Below, one piece after another: positions 7,414 to 17,843 of a stretch of 64,000 bases of DNA (the stretch's first letter is position 1; each line of letters begins with the position of its first letter). Below the pieces are notes generated by a model. That model saw only the letters and a program-made list of their open reading frames with translations, was not told the origin of the DNA and did no database searches. Position numbers and translations under genes: made by a program. Origin of the DNA: Faecalicatena faecalis (GTDB taxonomy: Bacteria; Bacillota; Clostridia; Lachnospirales; Lachnospiraceae); the NCBI RefSeq assembly GCF_012524165.2, contig NZ_JABACJ020000023.1:16251-80250 (forward strand), read 5' to 3'.

Positions 7414-9084
7414 TTATAAGCCCTGCGTTAGCAGAACCAGTTCATCAACATTTTTCGAGTAATGAAGTTCTCTATGGCAATCAGCATGTAATAAAACATT
7501 CTTTTCTTTAAAATCTGCTCCTACTTCCGTATGGATTCGGAAGCCCCGTTCCACTGTGATAGGTTCACCACAATGCGGACAAATGCCTTTCTGCATTTTG
7601 TACAGTGCATTTAATTTCTTTCTTCCATTGATTTCCCGAAGCATTCTCTTTGTGTCTCTGTCCTCAAAATATTCTGTGAAACACTCGTCAAATGGTGTCG
7701 CTTCTGATTTTGTTTTCAGCCACCTTACTATTTTAGTGTCAGTAGCATATATCAGATGTAATTCAAATGAGTCTGCCATATTTACACTGAATGTCCAGTT
7801 CCTTGTGCCGACTCTCCTGAAATATTTCTTAGCTATCCATTTGTGGCTTTTCTTCGGATGCCTGCGTTTGCACCATCTCCACAGACATCTCCATACATCG
7901 AAATCAAATCTGTCAAACGCCTGCGAGGAGACATTATACTTTTGGAAATTTACCCAACCTCTGATGACCGGATTTAACTTTCTTATCAAGTCTTCCTGCT
8001 TCATAGATGGATTTTGCTTTATAATCTCCCGTATCTTATTCACAATGGCTTTATAGTTCTTTTTGGATGGTTTTGTAAGAAGCTTGTCTTTATACCACCG
8101 TATATTACATCCGAGAAAATCAAAACCATCTTCGATATGGGTAATCACTGTCTTTTCTTCTGACAGTTCCAACCCTCTCTCTGATAAAAATTCCCGGATA
8201 ATCGGAAGAACACCTGCTTCCAAAAGCTCTCTGCTTTCGCCTGTGACGATGAAATCGTCAGCATAACGTATAAAGTTCACTTTTGGAAAATATGCTTTTC
8301 CATCCCTTTTAGTTTTGTGGTATTTCTTCCTAATCTGGATTTCCAGACCATCCAACACCATGTTGCAGATAGTTGGTGAAATAGCCGAACCCTGTGGGCT
8401 GCCGAGGTCTGTCGAAAATAATCTTCCGGTCTCAACGTACCCACTCTTTAACCATTTACGCAGAATATCTCTGTCCATTGGGATATGGTTCAGTATCCAT
8501 TCGTGACTGATATTATCAAAACAGCCTTTAATATCTCCTTCCAGCACCCATTTAGGGGATTTTGCTTTATTCAGACAGGTAAAACACTGTTCGATTGCAT
8601 CCTGAACACATCTCTTTGCTCTAAATCCATAGGAGTTAGGGTCAGCAGTGACTTCCGCAATCGGTTCCAGTGCAAATTTGTACAATGTCTGCATCGCTCT
8701 ATCCTTCATACATGGGATACTGAGCGGCCTCATTTTTCCGTTCTTTTTCGGGATATATACCCTCTTTAACGGTAATGGTTTGTAGCCTCTTCGTTTTAAA
8801 CTGAGAATTGCTTCATATTTCAGTTTGGGAGTAGACCATAAGATTTTGTCTACACCTGCTGTCTTTTTGCCTTTATTACTCGTTACTCTTTTTACAGCTA
8901 AAGCACGTCCGTAGAAAGAGTGTGTAAGCAGCCATTGCAAAGACTTTACTTTGCCGGTTCTGCCCTGTTGATGAGCCTTTACGATACGCATTTGCAGTTT
9001 TTTAACGTATGCATTCGCTTTGTTCCAGTCGATGCTGTCCCATTCCTTTGCAACGTCAGAAGTCGCACACATTTTCATGTTCAT
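7414..9084 (-). CDS. ltrA: Group II intron reverse transcriptase/maturase (LtrA-like) with HNH endonuclease
   Basis: 556 residues from the ATG at 9084, which follows GAAAGGAG by 8 bases; an in-frame upstream codon at 9168 would add 28 residues but has no ribosome binding site. The reverse transcriptase domain shows KKNGKMRPLSIP, the EGDIKGCFDNISH block, GSPQGSAISP and the catalytic FIRYADDF box. A maturase X domain follows (NPVIRGWVNFQKY). The C-terminal HNH nuclease has CPHCGEPI and LLHADCHRELH with the metal Cys pairs. It should help the intron fold and splice and catalyse target-primed retrohoming. All key residues are present, so it is probably active. Confidence 0.93.
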   Translation of the reverse strand: MNMKMCATSDVAKEWDSIDWNKANAYVKKLQMRIVKAHQQGRTGKVKSLQWLLTHSFYGRALAVKRVTSNKGKKTAGVDKILWSTPKLKYEAILSLKRRGYKPLPLKRVYIPKKNGKMRPLSIPCMKDRAMQTLYKFALEPIAEVTADPNSYGFRAKRCVQDAIEQCFTCLNKAKSPKWVLEGDIKGCFDNISHEWILNHIPMDRDILRKWLKSGYVETGRLFSTDLGSPQGSAISPTICNMVLDGLEIQIRKKYHKTKRDGKAYFPKVNFIRYADDFIVTGESRELLEAGVLPIIREFLSERGLELSEEKTVITHIEDGFDFLGCNIRWYKDKLLTKPSKKNYKAIVNKIREIIKQNPSMKQEDLIRKLNPVIRGWVNFQKYNVSSQAFDRFDFDVWRCLWRWCKRRHPKKSHKWIAKKYFRRVGTRNWTFSVNMADSFELHLIYATDTKIVRWLKTKSEATPFDECFTEYFEDRDTKRMLREINGRKKLNALYKMQKGICPHCGEPITVERGFRIHTEVGADFKEKNVLLHADCHRELHYSKNVDELVLLTQGL

Positions 9085-9683
9085 TTGCCTTACTCCTTTC
9101 AAAAATTCTATAAACTCTCTCGTAATTAAGCACCATGCGGAATTCTGCTCCCCTTTCGGGTGGGGCAAATTTTGAACCCCTATCCGTCCTCATTACAAGG
9201 TCGGCATTCGCTTCCTCCGCAATCCTTTACCCGCATTCCCAACGGCTTCCCTTACGGTCCACTTGCCTTTGCAGGCGAGAATACGGGCTTGACACGTTCC
9301 ACTTAATCAACAATCATTGATAGTTTAGGTTCCACCTCTACTCCGGCAGTCTTATGTCCGTGTATTCCTATCGTGGAGAGGAATATCCAACTGCACACCT
9401 TTTGGTTCAAGCCTGTCAGCTACTTTGGCTTGTTCAGCCTTAACGAAGCTTACGGTGATTCAGTTAATTAACCATGCTATCAGAAAGCCTTCACCCTAAC
9501 CGCCTTGTAGCTGGCAGTTTCGCTTCTCCCTCACGGGATTAGCTCCAAATAGGGTTCCGTTTATATCCGCTTCCGAACAATGCCATTACTGGCAAAGCCG
9601 GGGATATTGGCTTCATCCAACGGAATGGATGGTTTGGTCGGGGTTACCGCCAAACAGTTAAATTAAGCGACTTCGTGTCGCAC

Positions 9684-12600
9684 CCACATGTAGCTGTCGA
9701 ATGTGGATTCTGTTACATATCGGAAGATATGAACCTTTTTATTATGATTTCCCTGGCGGATAATACGCCCTTCTCTCTGTTCCAAGTCAGATGGTTTCCA
9801 GCCAATATCCAGATGGTGCAACGCAATCAGACGATCCTGCACGTTGGTCCCGGCACCCATCTTTGCTGTTGAGCCAATCAAAAAACGAACCTGCCCGGAT
9901 TTCACTTTTCCAAACAGCTCCGTCTTTTTTGCTTCTGTATTTGCATCATGAATAAAAGCAATCTCTTTTTCCGGTACACCTTTTTCCATCAATTTCTGCT
10001 TCAAGTCATCATAAACATTGAAGTTGCCATCGCCTTTCGGGGTACTCAAGTCACAGAAAATCAATTGTGCAGATTTCTGTGCCGCCGTGTCTTTCCAGAT
10101 CTCATAACTTTTCTCTGCACAGACTGATATTTTGCTTTCTGGATTATCTGGCAATAATTCGTTCACCAAACGCTGATCCAATGCCAATTTTCTTCCATCA
10201 TTGGTAATTTTCAGCATATTATCAACCGAAGCATCTACCCCTCCGTTTCTGACAACTTCTGCACGTTCCCCCAGACTTTCTACGATTTCTTTCTGCTGTT
10301 CCGTTGGTTTCAGCACCACTGTTTCATATTCTGCCTCTGGCACAGGAAGCTTTAACTGATCGGAAGTCTTGATATCTGCAATCTCCTTAAACATATTCAT
10401 CAGTTCCGGAATATTATAAAATCTTGCAAATCTTGACTTTGCACGATAACCTGTTCCTTCCGGTGCAAGCTCAATGCTGGTGACTACCTCGCCAAATGTG
10501 GAAGACCAGGAATCAAACAATCCAAGTCCCATATTTTGCAATTTACTGTTCTGCAGATACCGTTGCATAATATACAATTCCGTCATACTATTGCTGATCG
10601 GTGTGCCCGTAGCAAAGGTAATGCCTTTCCCTCCGGTAATCTCGTCCAGATACTGACATTTATTGAACATATCCGCCGACTTCTGTGCTTCATTCTGTGC
10701 AATTCCGGCTACATTTCTCATTTTTGTATAAAGAAATGCGTTTTTATAACTGTGTGCTTCATCTACATATAAATGATCCACTCCCAGTTCTTCAAACGTA
10801 ACTACCTGATCTTTTTTCTCTTTCTGATTCAGTTTCTCCAGCCTTGTCTGCAATGTTTTTCTTGTCTTTTCAATCTGTTTGACGGTATAACGTCCACCAT
10901 CCTGTTCATACCTTGCACTCTGGATTGCCATTTCCAGATCATCAATCTGCCTCTGAAGCATGGCTTCCTGTTTCTCATCAGAGATTGGAATACGCTCAAA
11001 CTGGGAATGTCCAATAATAACAGCATCGTAATTTCCCATAGCGATTCTGGCACAGAACTTCTTTCGATTTGCCGGTTCAAAATCCTTTTTCGTTGCTACC
11101 AGAATGTTCGCCCCTGGATATAACTGCAGGAATTCTGCTCCCCACTGCTCCGTCAAATGGTTTGGAACTACAAAGAGGTTTTTCTGAGATAATCCCAGAC
11201 GTTTGCTCTCCATTGCCGCCGCTACCATTTCGTAAGTCTTCCCAGCTCCTACTACATGTGCCAGAAGCACATTATCACCGTATAGCTGATGTGCAACTGC
11301 ATTTTTCTGATGCGGTCGAAGTTCTATTTCCGGATTCATTCCTGGGAAAGTCAGATGACTTCCATCGTATTCACGTGGGCGGATACTATTAAAACGTTCA
11401 TTATACACGCTTACCAGCCTTTCTCTCCTCTGTTGATCCTTGAAAATCCAATCTTGGAATGCAGCCTTCAAGGCATCCTGCTTTTGTGATGCCAACATAG
11501 TTTCTTTTTTATTCAAAACTCGCACTTCATCCCCATTGTCATTTACGACTTTATCATAGATTCGTACATCTTTTAGATTCAAGGTATCTTCCAGAATCCG
11601 GTAGGCATTTGCTCTCTCCGTTCCATACGTTGCATAGGCAAACGCATTTCTTGGACTATCGGCATTCTTTCCTGTAATCCTCCACTCACCATTTACCTCA
11701 GAGAATTTTACCTGTATTTCCTTCTGTGCAAGATACCTCGGCGTATGAAGCAGTTCCACCATAAACTCCTGATAATCCGAAGGTTCAATCCAGGTGGCTC
11801 CAATACGCACTTCAATCTCCGATGCTTCCAGATCTCTCGGCTGAACTGCCTCCAATGCACGGACATTCGGTGTGAATTCTGGATGATTCTCTGCAAAAGT
11901 TCTCGCAGTGTTTAATTTATCCCTGACGTTTCCAGAGAGATATTCATCTCCGCTTTCCCACTGGTCTGTCAGTGGATTTTTGAAGATAACTCCAACCAGC
12001 TCTTCTGTGATTTTCTCTTCGGTCTTTCCGGTCAACTGTGCCATATATGGGAGATCTACTTTAGCCTTTTCATTTAGGGACAGAGCAAGTGCTTCTGTGG
12101 CTGTCTCCACACTTGTCACAGCGACCGCCTTTTTAATGGTTCGTTTGGTGAACATGTCCGCTTTCCGCTTCAATGTTCCATCTTCATTCAAGTCTTCCAG
12201 GGAACACAGCAGACAATAAGAAGAGTCATCAGAAAATGCACGTTTGTTAGCATTACTTCCAATAACTCCATACTTTGCTGTGTAGGTATCATACACCTGA
12301 TTCAGTTTTTTCTGCTGTTTCTGGATTTCTTCGTCTGTGACAAATTCTTCCATCTGCATGGCGATCAGTTCACGAACGGTATCACGGATTGCAACCATGC
12401 CTTTTACACGTTCTGCAGTGGCTGCAGGCATTTTCACCTGATTCATCAAAGAATTGACACGGTAATATACCTGATCATCTACCACCGTATAGCTGTAATT
12501 TCGAACATTCGGATCTGCCGGAATACTCTCTGGCATCTCATCCAGTTCTGCCTCTATATCTACTGCCGCTACCATGCTTCCCTTGATGTGTTTTACAGCT

Positions 12601-15600
12601 TCTTGTAACTGTAATTCCAGATCAGCTCCTTCCATTGGAGCACAGGTTGTTTCCATACCATACGGACCGGACACTTCTTTCATCTCACCAAGAATCAATC
12701 CCGGATGCTGAACAAAATACTTGTTAATGGTAATCCCATTTGCATCACTCTCTAAATTCACCCAGTCTGGCATCTCTTTTGTGAAACTCTCACGCTTCTG
12801 GAAAAACAAAATATCCGCACTGACTTCTGTTCCTGCATTTGCCTTAAAAGCTGTGTTCGGCAGTCGGATTGCCCCCAGCAAGTCTGCACGCTCTGCCAAA
12901 TATTTCCGGACTTCCGGTGATGCCTTGTCCATAGTTCCCTTTGTTGTGATCAACGCAGCTACACCACCTGGACGTAACTGATCTATAGTCTTGGCAAGAA
13001 AGTAATCATGAATCATAAAATTGTAGCGGTCATACTGACGGTCATTGACCTTATATGCACCGAATGGCACATTTCCGATTGCCACGTCAAAGAAATCATT
13101 GGGATAATCCGTCTTCTCAAAGCCTTTGATCTGGATATTGGCATCTGGATAAAGAAGTTTAGCAATTCTGCCACTGATGCTGTCCAGTTCCACCCCATAG
13201 AGTTTGGACTGGTTTAGATTCTCTGGAAGCTTTCCAAAGAAGTTCCCAACTCCCATAGATGGCTCCAGGATATTTCCCTTTGTGAATCCCAGATTCTCCA
13301 ACACCTGATACATACTTTCAATCACAATCGGCTGTGTATAATGAGCATTTAAGGTGGACGCTCTGGCGGCAGCATATTCTTCCGGTGTAAGGACGGTCTT
13401 TAATTCCAGATATTCTGTCTCCCATGCGGATTTTGTCTCATCAAATGCATCTGCAAGACCTCCCCAACCAACATATCGGGATAAGATTTTCTGTTCCTCT
13501 GGTGTAGCATTACGGTTCTCATCCTCACATTTCTTTAATAGCTGGATAGCCATAATATTGGCTCGGAATTTCTCCTTCGGTGTTCCCTGTCCAAGTTCAT
13601 CATCTGTGATGTGGAAGTTCGTTGCTTGAATCGGTTCTGCTATTCCGTTAATCTCTTCCAATGATTCTTTTTCTTCCGATACTTCAACTTCTCCCGACAG
13701 TTCTTTTTCTTTTTTATCATAATCTGTCCACACACGTTGAGAAATCGCAGTAAAATAGGAAGACTCTTCCTCCATGATTTCTTCCCTGATTTCCCGTAAT
13801 TCAGCTAAGGTATCCGCATTTACTGTTTTGTTGTGATAATGATAATAAAGTACTTCTTGTCCGAGTTTTACATCCAGACGTTCCAATTCTTGTGTTGACA
13901 TTCGATTCCAAATATCATCTTTTTCCGTATGAATCGTGAAACCTTCTCCATCATCATGATATTCTAATGTGTATTGAAGTCGATCCTCTTCTCCCTTAAC
14001 TTTGCAATCAAAATCATGGATTTTTGTTCTGGTACCGGACATATATTCTGAATCAACTAATCGCAAATCAGTTATATCTTCCGCTGTCAAAGTATCCTGC
14101 TCCAGCTGTTCTCCTAACATCTGCTGTGCTTCTTCCAGATCTGCCAGTCTTTGTGCTTCCTGTCGTTCTTCGTACTTTTCCATTTCTTCCGGTGACAAAT
14201 AATCATCTGTGCGGATTAACTGGCGAACACGTTCTGCAACCTTGTTCCACTTTAATAAAACTTCTACCTCTGGACTGCCAATTTTCCCTTTTGCAAGTTT
14301 TAATCCTTTTGCATCATGGGATGCGTCGGAAGCATCTGCTCCTGGTATTCCGGGTGAGGAACCACCTGTTCCATACTCATTTTTCAGGAACTCAGCTGCA
14401 TCTTTCATATCATGATGTTCCATGAAATACTCATAGATTCGGTTACGTCCTCCTGCAGTAATGCCGCCTCTTCTTAACACTGCGTCAATTTCATCCTGTG
14501 TGATAAAGGATAGTGCCGGACGTTCGACCGTAAATTTCTGGTCTACCCAGGAACGCTCCCTCTGAAGATCCTGAAAGCGTTGGAAATATTCCGGATTATG
14601 CTGAATCTCCCAGCGGTGATAATCTCCCGGATTCTCATCCATATATTTCTGCAGCCATTCAAAACGATAGACAATCGCATCTGCTTCCTCTTGATCTGTC
14701 CATGCTCCACTCACTACATCCTGCCAGTCTGAATATGATTGTTTCTTTTCCCAGTTTCTGCAAGTATCCCGAAAATGAAGTGCAAGAAGATTGGTCATTT
14801 CTTCCTGCTCCTGTTCAATGGCATTATTGGAAATCAAATTATCCACGTAATTTCCATCCTCATACATATCCCGAATTCTGTTCGCTGCTTCTTCCCACGT
14901 AACCATGCGGTCAAAGTTTCTTCTGGCAGAGTCCCCTCGCCGGATACGGATACCATCATTGTCATACCAGATACTGATTTTCTGACCATCTATGGTAAAT
15001 CCTTTGCCACCAGTTCCATATTCATCTTTCAGAAAACTCCGCATTTCTTCATTATCCAGACCTTCAATCAGTCTTGCTGTAATATGAAACAGTGTATTTT
15101 TCTGTCCGCTTCCCGTGCGGAGAATATCATTTACCACTTCATCGGAAATAAGAAAAGCGGCTGGCTGTTCCAATGCAGCTGCCGCTTTCCTTATTTCTCC
15201 TAACTGTTCCTCTTCTGTTGGGAACAGACTTAACTGTAAATAATCTCCTGAATCACCAGCTCCTCTGCCTGTGCCTTGATCTGGTTCATGTGTCTGGTCC
15301 ATGCCATCCCGTCTGCCATTTTGTCCGGTGCCGGATCTTTCTCCAGAAGTTCGTTCATCAGGTCGTCTACTCTCTGTCTTGCCTGGCTGTCGATCTCCAT
15401 CAGATGACTGTCCAGACGGTTCTGCAGTGTCAGAATGTTGAACCTGGCTACCTTGTGATTTCTCAGATACTCTTTCCGCATCATTCCGTACTTGCCGATG
15501 GTTCCTCTCGTCTCTTCCAGGCTGATATCTGGAATCTGATACTCTCCGTTCTGACTGTAAGTGATCTCTCTCATAGTCTGTTTCCTCCTTATTTTCTTCT

Positions 15601-16451
15601 CTATCTTCTGTTTTATTTGTACTGCTTTCACGCATTAACGTGTCAAATTCATTATAGACTACTTCTTTTTCTTTTGCAACCGTTTTCAGGTCATTTTCCA
15701 GATTATTCAGCACATATCGTCCAATCTGCATCAGGACTGGTCTGCTGATCTCATTGACTGCACTTCCCAGATGTCCTAATACTATCAGCTGATTAAAGTC
15801 CGTAATATGCCGAAAATCCTCTGCATCCAGATATTCCTGTGCATCCAGTCCACACCGGTTTAGTAATACATACCAGACACTATTGGTCATCAGTTCCCGA
15901 AATTCGACTTCCTGATTCTGTTCGTCCAGTTCTTCCAGAAATGTCCCTGTTACGTCCAGTCTCAGTTCTTCCAATGCATCTGGAAGCCATTCTTGCATAC
16001 TCTCCTTCGCTGCCTGATGCAGACTTTCAGCAAGTCCTCCTTCTGTATCTTCCAGTGATAACTGCTCCTGCAGATAATCTGCAACCAGCTGTTCACCTTC
16101 CACCGGAAGATTCCATAACTGTGGATCTTTTCCCAGATTCCGCACTTTATAAGTGTCCTGCACATCAAATACATACCGAAGTTTTGTTTTTGGTCCGGAA
16201 GTATTGTCAATCAAGGCAATCCCCTTGGATCCCTTTTTGATCCAGCGGTACATCTTCTGATTCCAGATTTCCATGGATGCTACGGCAGATGCTTCCGGTC
16301 GCTGTGCATAAATTAAAAGCTGTTCTGGAAAAGTGTATTTGTACAATCTGGAGGCAGTATTTAGGAACCGCATCCATTCCTGCGGACTGGCAGCCACATC
16401 TTTTGCCACCTCTTCCGTCAGCTGTTCCATTGCATATAATTTATTTGCCAT
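9684..16451 (-). CDS. Giant DNA methylase/SNF2-family helicase, 5' exon
   Basis: 2256 codons before the intron; with the 3' exon the protein has 2560 residues. The N-terminus (about 1-80) resembles ArdC-like N-terminal domains (FPEQLLIYAQRPEA). A disordered, charged linker (about 290-390) and repeated acidic alpha-helical modules (...FLKDEYGTGGKGF and FLKNEYGTGGSSP) follow. The methyltransferase core has ILEPSMGVGNFFG and the NVPFG motif of N6-adenine methylases. The SNF2 helicase shows VVGAGKTYEM (Walker A), YVDEAHSYKN (DEAH-like box), FATGTPISNS and LEQREGRIIRQGN (motif VI). Start ATG follows AAGGAGTAGCAC. Such proteins are common in Firmicute ICEs and phages; roles in protecting incoming DNA are proposed but unproven. 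Confidence 0.88.
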
Positions 16452-16475
16452 GTGCTACTCCTTTTCATAAAATCA

Positions 16476-16496
16476 GGGACTGCTTAGTACAGTCCC
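16476..16496 (-). terminator. Intercistronic hairpin before the helicase gene
   Basis: Perfect 7-bp stem GGGACTG/CAGTCCC with an 8-base loop, followed on the minus strand by TGATTTTAT and the helicase ribosome binding site. The T-run is weak, so it may be an attenuator or RNA-stability element rather than a full terminator. Confidence 0.4.
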
Positions 16497-16519
16497 CTTA
16501 AAATCATCGTTGTTTCTCT

Positions 16520-17608
16520 TTATAATGCTGCGGCAAGATCTTTTGACTTATTCTTTGGCACTTTGTCTGCCTCTTTTGCCTTGATCTCTGCCTTGGCTTT
16601 TTCCAGTCTTCCATGGATTCCACCTTTTACTTCCGCTTTTTCGGCTGCTTTTTCTTTCTCCAGACGAGATTCCCTACGCTCAGCATTTTCCATTACTGCG
16701 GTCTTTTTATCACAGAACTGAACCTTATCCGAAAGCTGTTCCTGTCTTTCCACCTGTGTCTCATTGACTTCCTGTACCATCGCATTTAATTCCGGAACCT
16801 GAAAAATGCCGTTATCAGGGAGAATCAGCACTTCATGAATGGAAGATGGGATGACAAAGTAATCACTTCCCAGGCATTCCCCAATCTGTTTACGAATATC
16901 TTCCTGCAGTAACAGGGAAGCTCCATTCATCTTAGCTTTGTTTGTCAGACAGAACATTGGGTTTTCCATGGCTTCCATATCCATTTTTTCATTCAGCAGG
17001 TTTTCTGGTTCTTCACCAAAAATCATAGATTTGATAATCTCATTCATATCCATAAGTGTGACACCACGTTTTCGGTCTGCCACCATCGCATCCGCTTGAA
17101 TCTGTTCGGCAGATACTCCCCACTCGTTCATCAGAGAAACAGTTACCGGAATACTGCTGATCCCTTTTTCATTTTCCTCCAGATTTACTGCATAATAAGC
17201 TGCAAAATCTCCGTGTTCTGTGACTACTTTATCTGCAAGAAGATCGGTATTCCATTCCTTATCACAAATTCTCATCTGTAATTTGTCCTTCATCTTTTCA
17301 TAATCCAGAATATCTGGAACTCCCATATCAAAAAATTCTGCTTTTCCCTGTGCCTCAATACGCATATCAGCCACATCGCCAACACAAGAGTCTACATCTT
17401 TTCCATGGATATATTCCTGGTAGAGGGAATCCAGATAGACTGTCGGTACGATTCTCTGATCTCCGTTTGGAATCGTAATACCTGTCAACTTCAAACCGTT
17501 GTTTTTTTCTACTTCCTGAAGTTTAATTTCTGCGTCCTTATAAGACTCTGGCAGATACTCCTTTACATTGTCTTTGACATATTCATAAAATTCTTTTCTG
17601 TTCATCAT
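16520..17608 (-). CDS. DUF5688 family protein
   Basis: 362 residues; begins MMNRKEFYEYVKDNVKEYLP and continues with LTGITIPNGDQRIVPTVYLDSLYQ, the layout of DUF5688 proteins of gut Firmicutes (about 300 residues). Residues 310-362 form a basic Lys/Glu-rich helical tail with GGIHGRLEKAKAEIKAKE, resembling the tails of the helicase and YodL proteins of this operon and perhaps a shared localisation element. No catalytic motif or signal peptide. Ribosome binding site AGAAAGGGG lies 8 bases upstream of ATG-ATG. Function unknown. Confidence 0.7.
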   Translation of the reverse strand: MMNRKEFYEYVKDNVKEYLPESYKDAEIKLQEVEKNNGLKLTGITIPNGDQRIVPTVYLDSLYQEYIHGKDVDSCVGDVADMRIEAQGKAEFFDMGVPDILDYEKMKDKLQMRICDKEWNTDLLADKVVTEHGDFAAYYAVNLEENEKGISSIPVTVSLMNEWGVSAEQIQADAMVADRKRGVTLMDMNEIIKSMIFGEEPENLLNEKMDMEAMENPMFCLTNKAKMNGASLLLQEDIRKQIGECLGSDYFVIPSSIHEVLILPDNGIFQVPELNAMVQEVNETQVERQEQLSDKVQFCDKKTAVMENAERRESRLEKEKAAEKAEVKGGIHGRLEKAKAEIKAKEADKVPKNKSKDLAAAL

Positions 17609-17614
17609 ACGCTT

Positions 17615-17755
17615 TTACCCCTTTCTGATCATGTGATGGTTCATTCTTTTTCTGCTGACCATCTGCTCGGCTTTCTTCTGATAAGCCATCATTCTCTTTA
17701 CTGTTTTCTCCTGGTTTTTTCGTGCTTCCTGTCTTTTTTCCATTGCTTTCATCAT
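17615..17755 (-). CDS. Small basic protein of 46 residues
   Basis: ATG-ATG start 8 bases after GAAAGGAAC; stop 6 bases before the DUF5688 start, so the pair is coupled. The product (MMKAMEKRQEARKNQEKTVK...) is very rich in Lys, Arg, Gln and Met and would form one amphipathic basic helix. It may bind nucleic acid or a partner protein, but no family is recognised. Confidence 0.55.
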   Translation of the reverse strand: MMKAMEKRQEARKNQEKTVKRMMAYQKKAEQMVSRKRMNHHMIRKG

Positions 17756-17788
17756 AGTTTTCTGTTCCTTTCTGTGATTTTTTTGTAT

Positions 17789-17817
17789 GAAAAAGGGAGC
17801 CTCACATAGAAGCTCCC
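17789..17817 (-). terminator. Terminator after the adhesin gene
   Basis: Stem GGGAGC/GCTCCC (17817-17812 with 17800-17795) followed on the minus strand by TTTTTCAT. It lies 27 bases after the adhesin stop codon and upstream of the small basic gene, so genes beyond it need read-through or their own promoter. Confidence 0.65.
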
Positions 17818-17843
17818 AATCATAACCGTTGGTTTTAGTTTCC

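Larger units (their letters stand above)
7333..9683 (-). mobile_element. Complete group II intron inserted in the helicase gene
   Basis: The 5' end (9683, minus strand) reads GTGCG, the canonical group II start; the 3' end reads ...CTACTCGAC (7333), ending in AC as expected. Just before it come a domain V hairpin (7373-7406) and a domain VI stem with an unpaired A (GGTAGTAATACC). The maturase gene lies in domain IV in the same orientation. Removing 2351 bases joins TGG and CAG in frame, restoring the helicase reading frame (DSYMW-QLIENK). Orientation with the host gene, intact ends and an intact maturase suggest it can splice and move. Confidence 0.93.
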
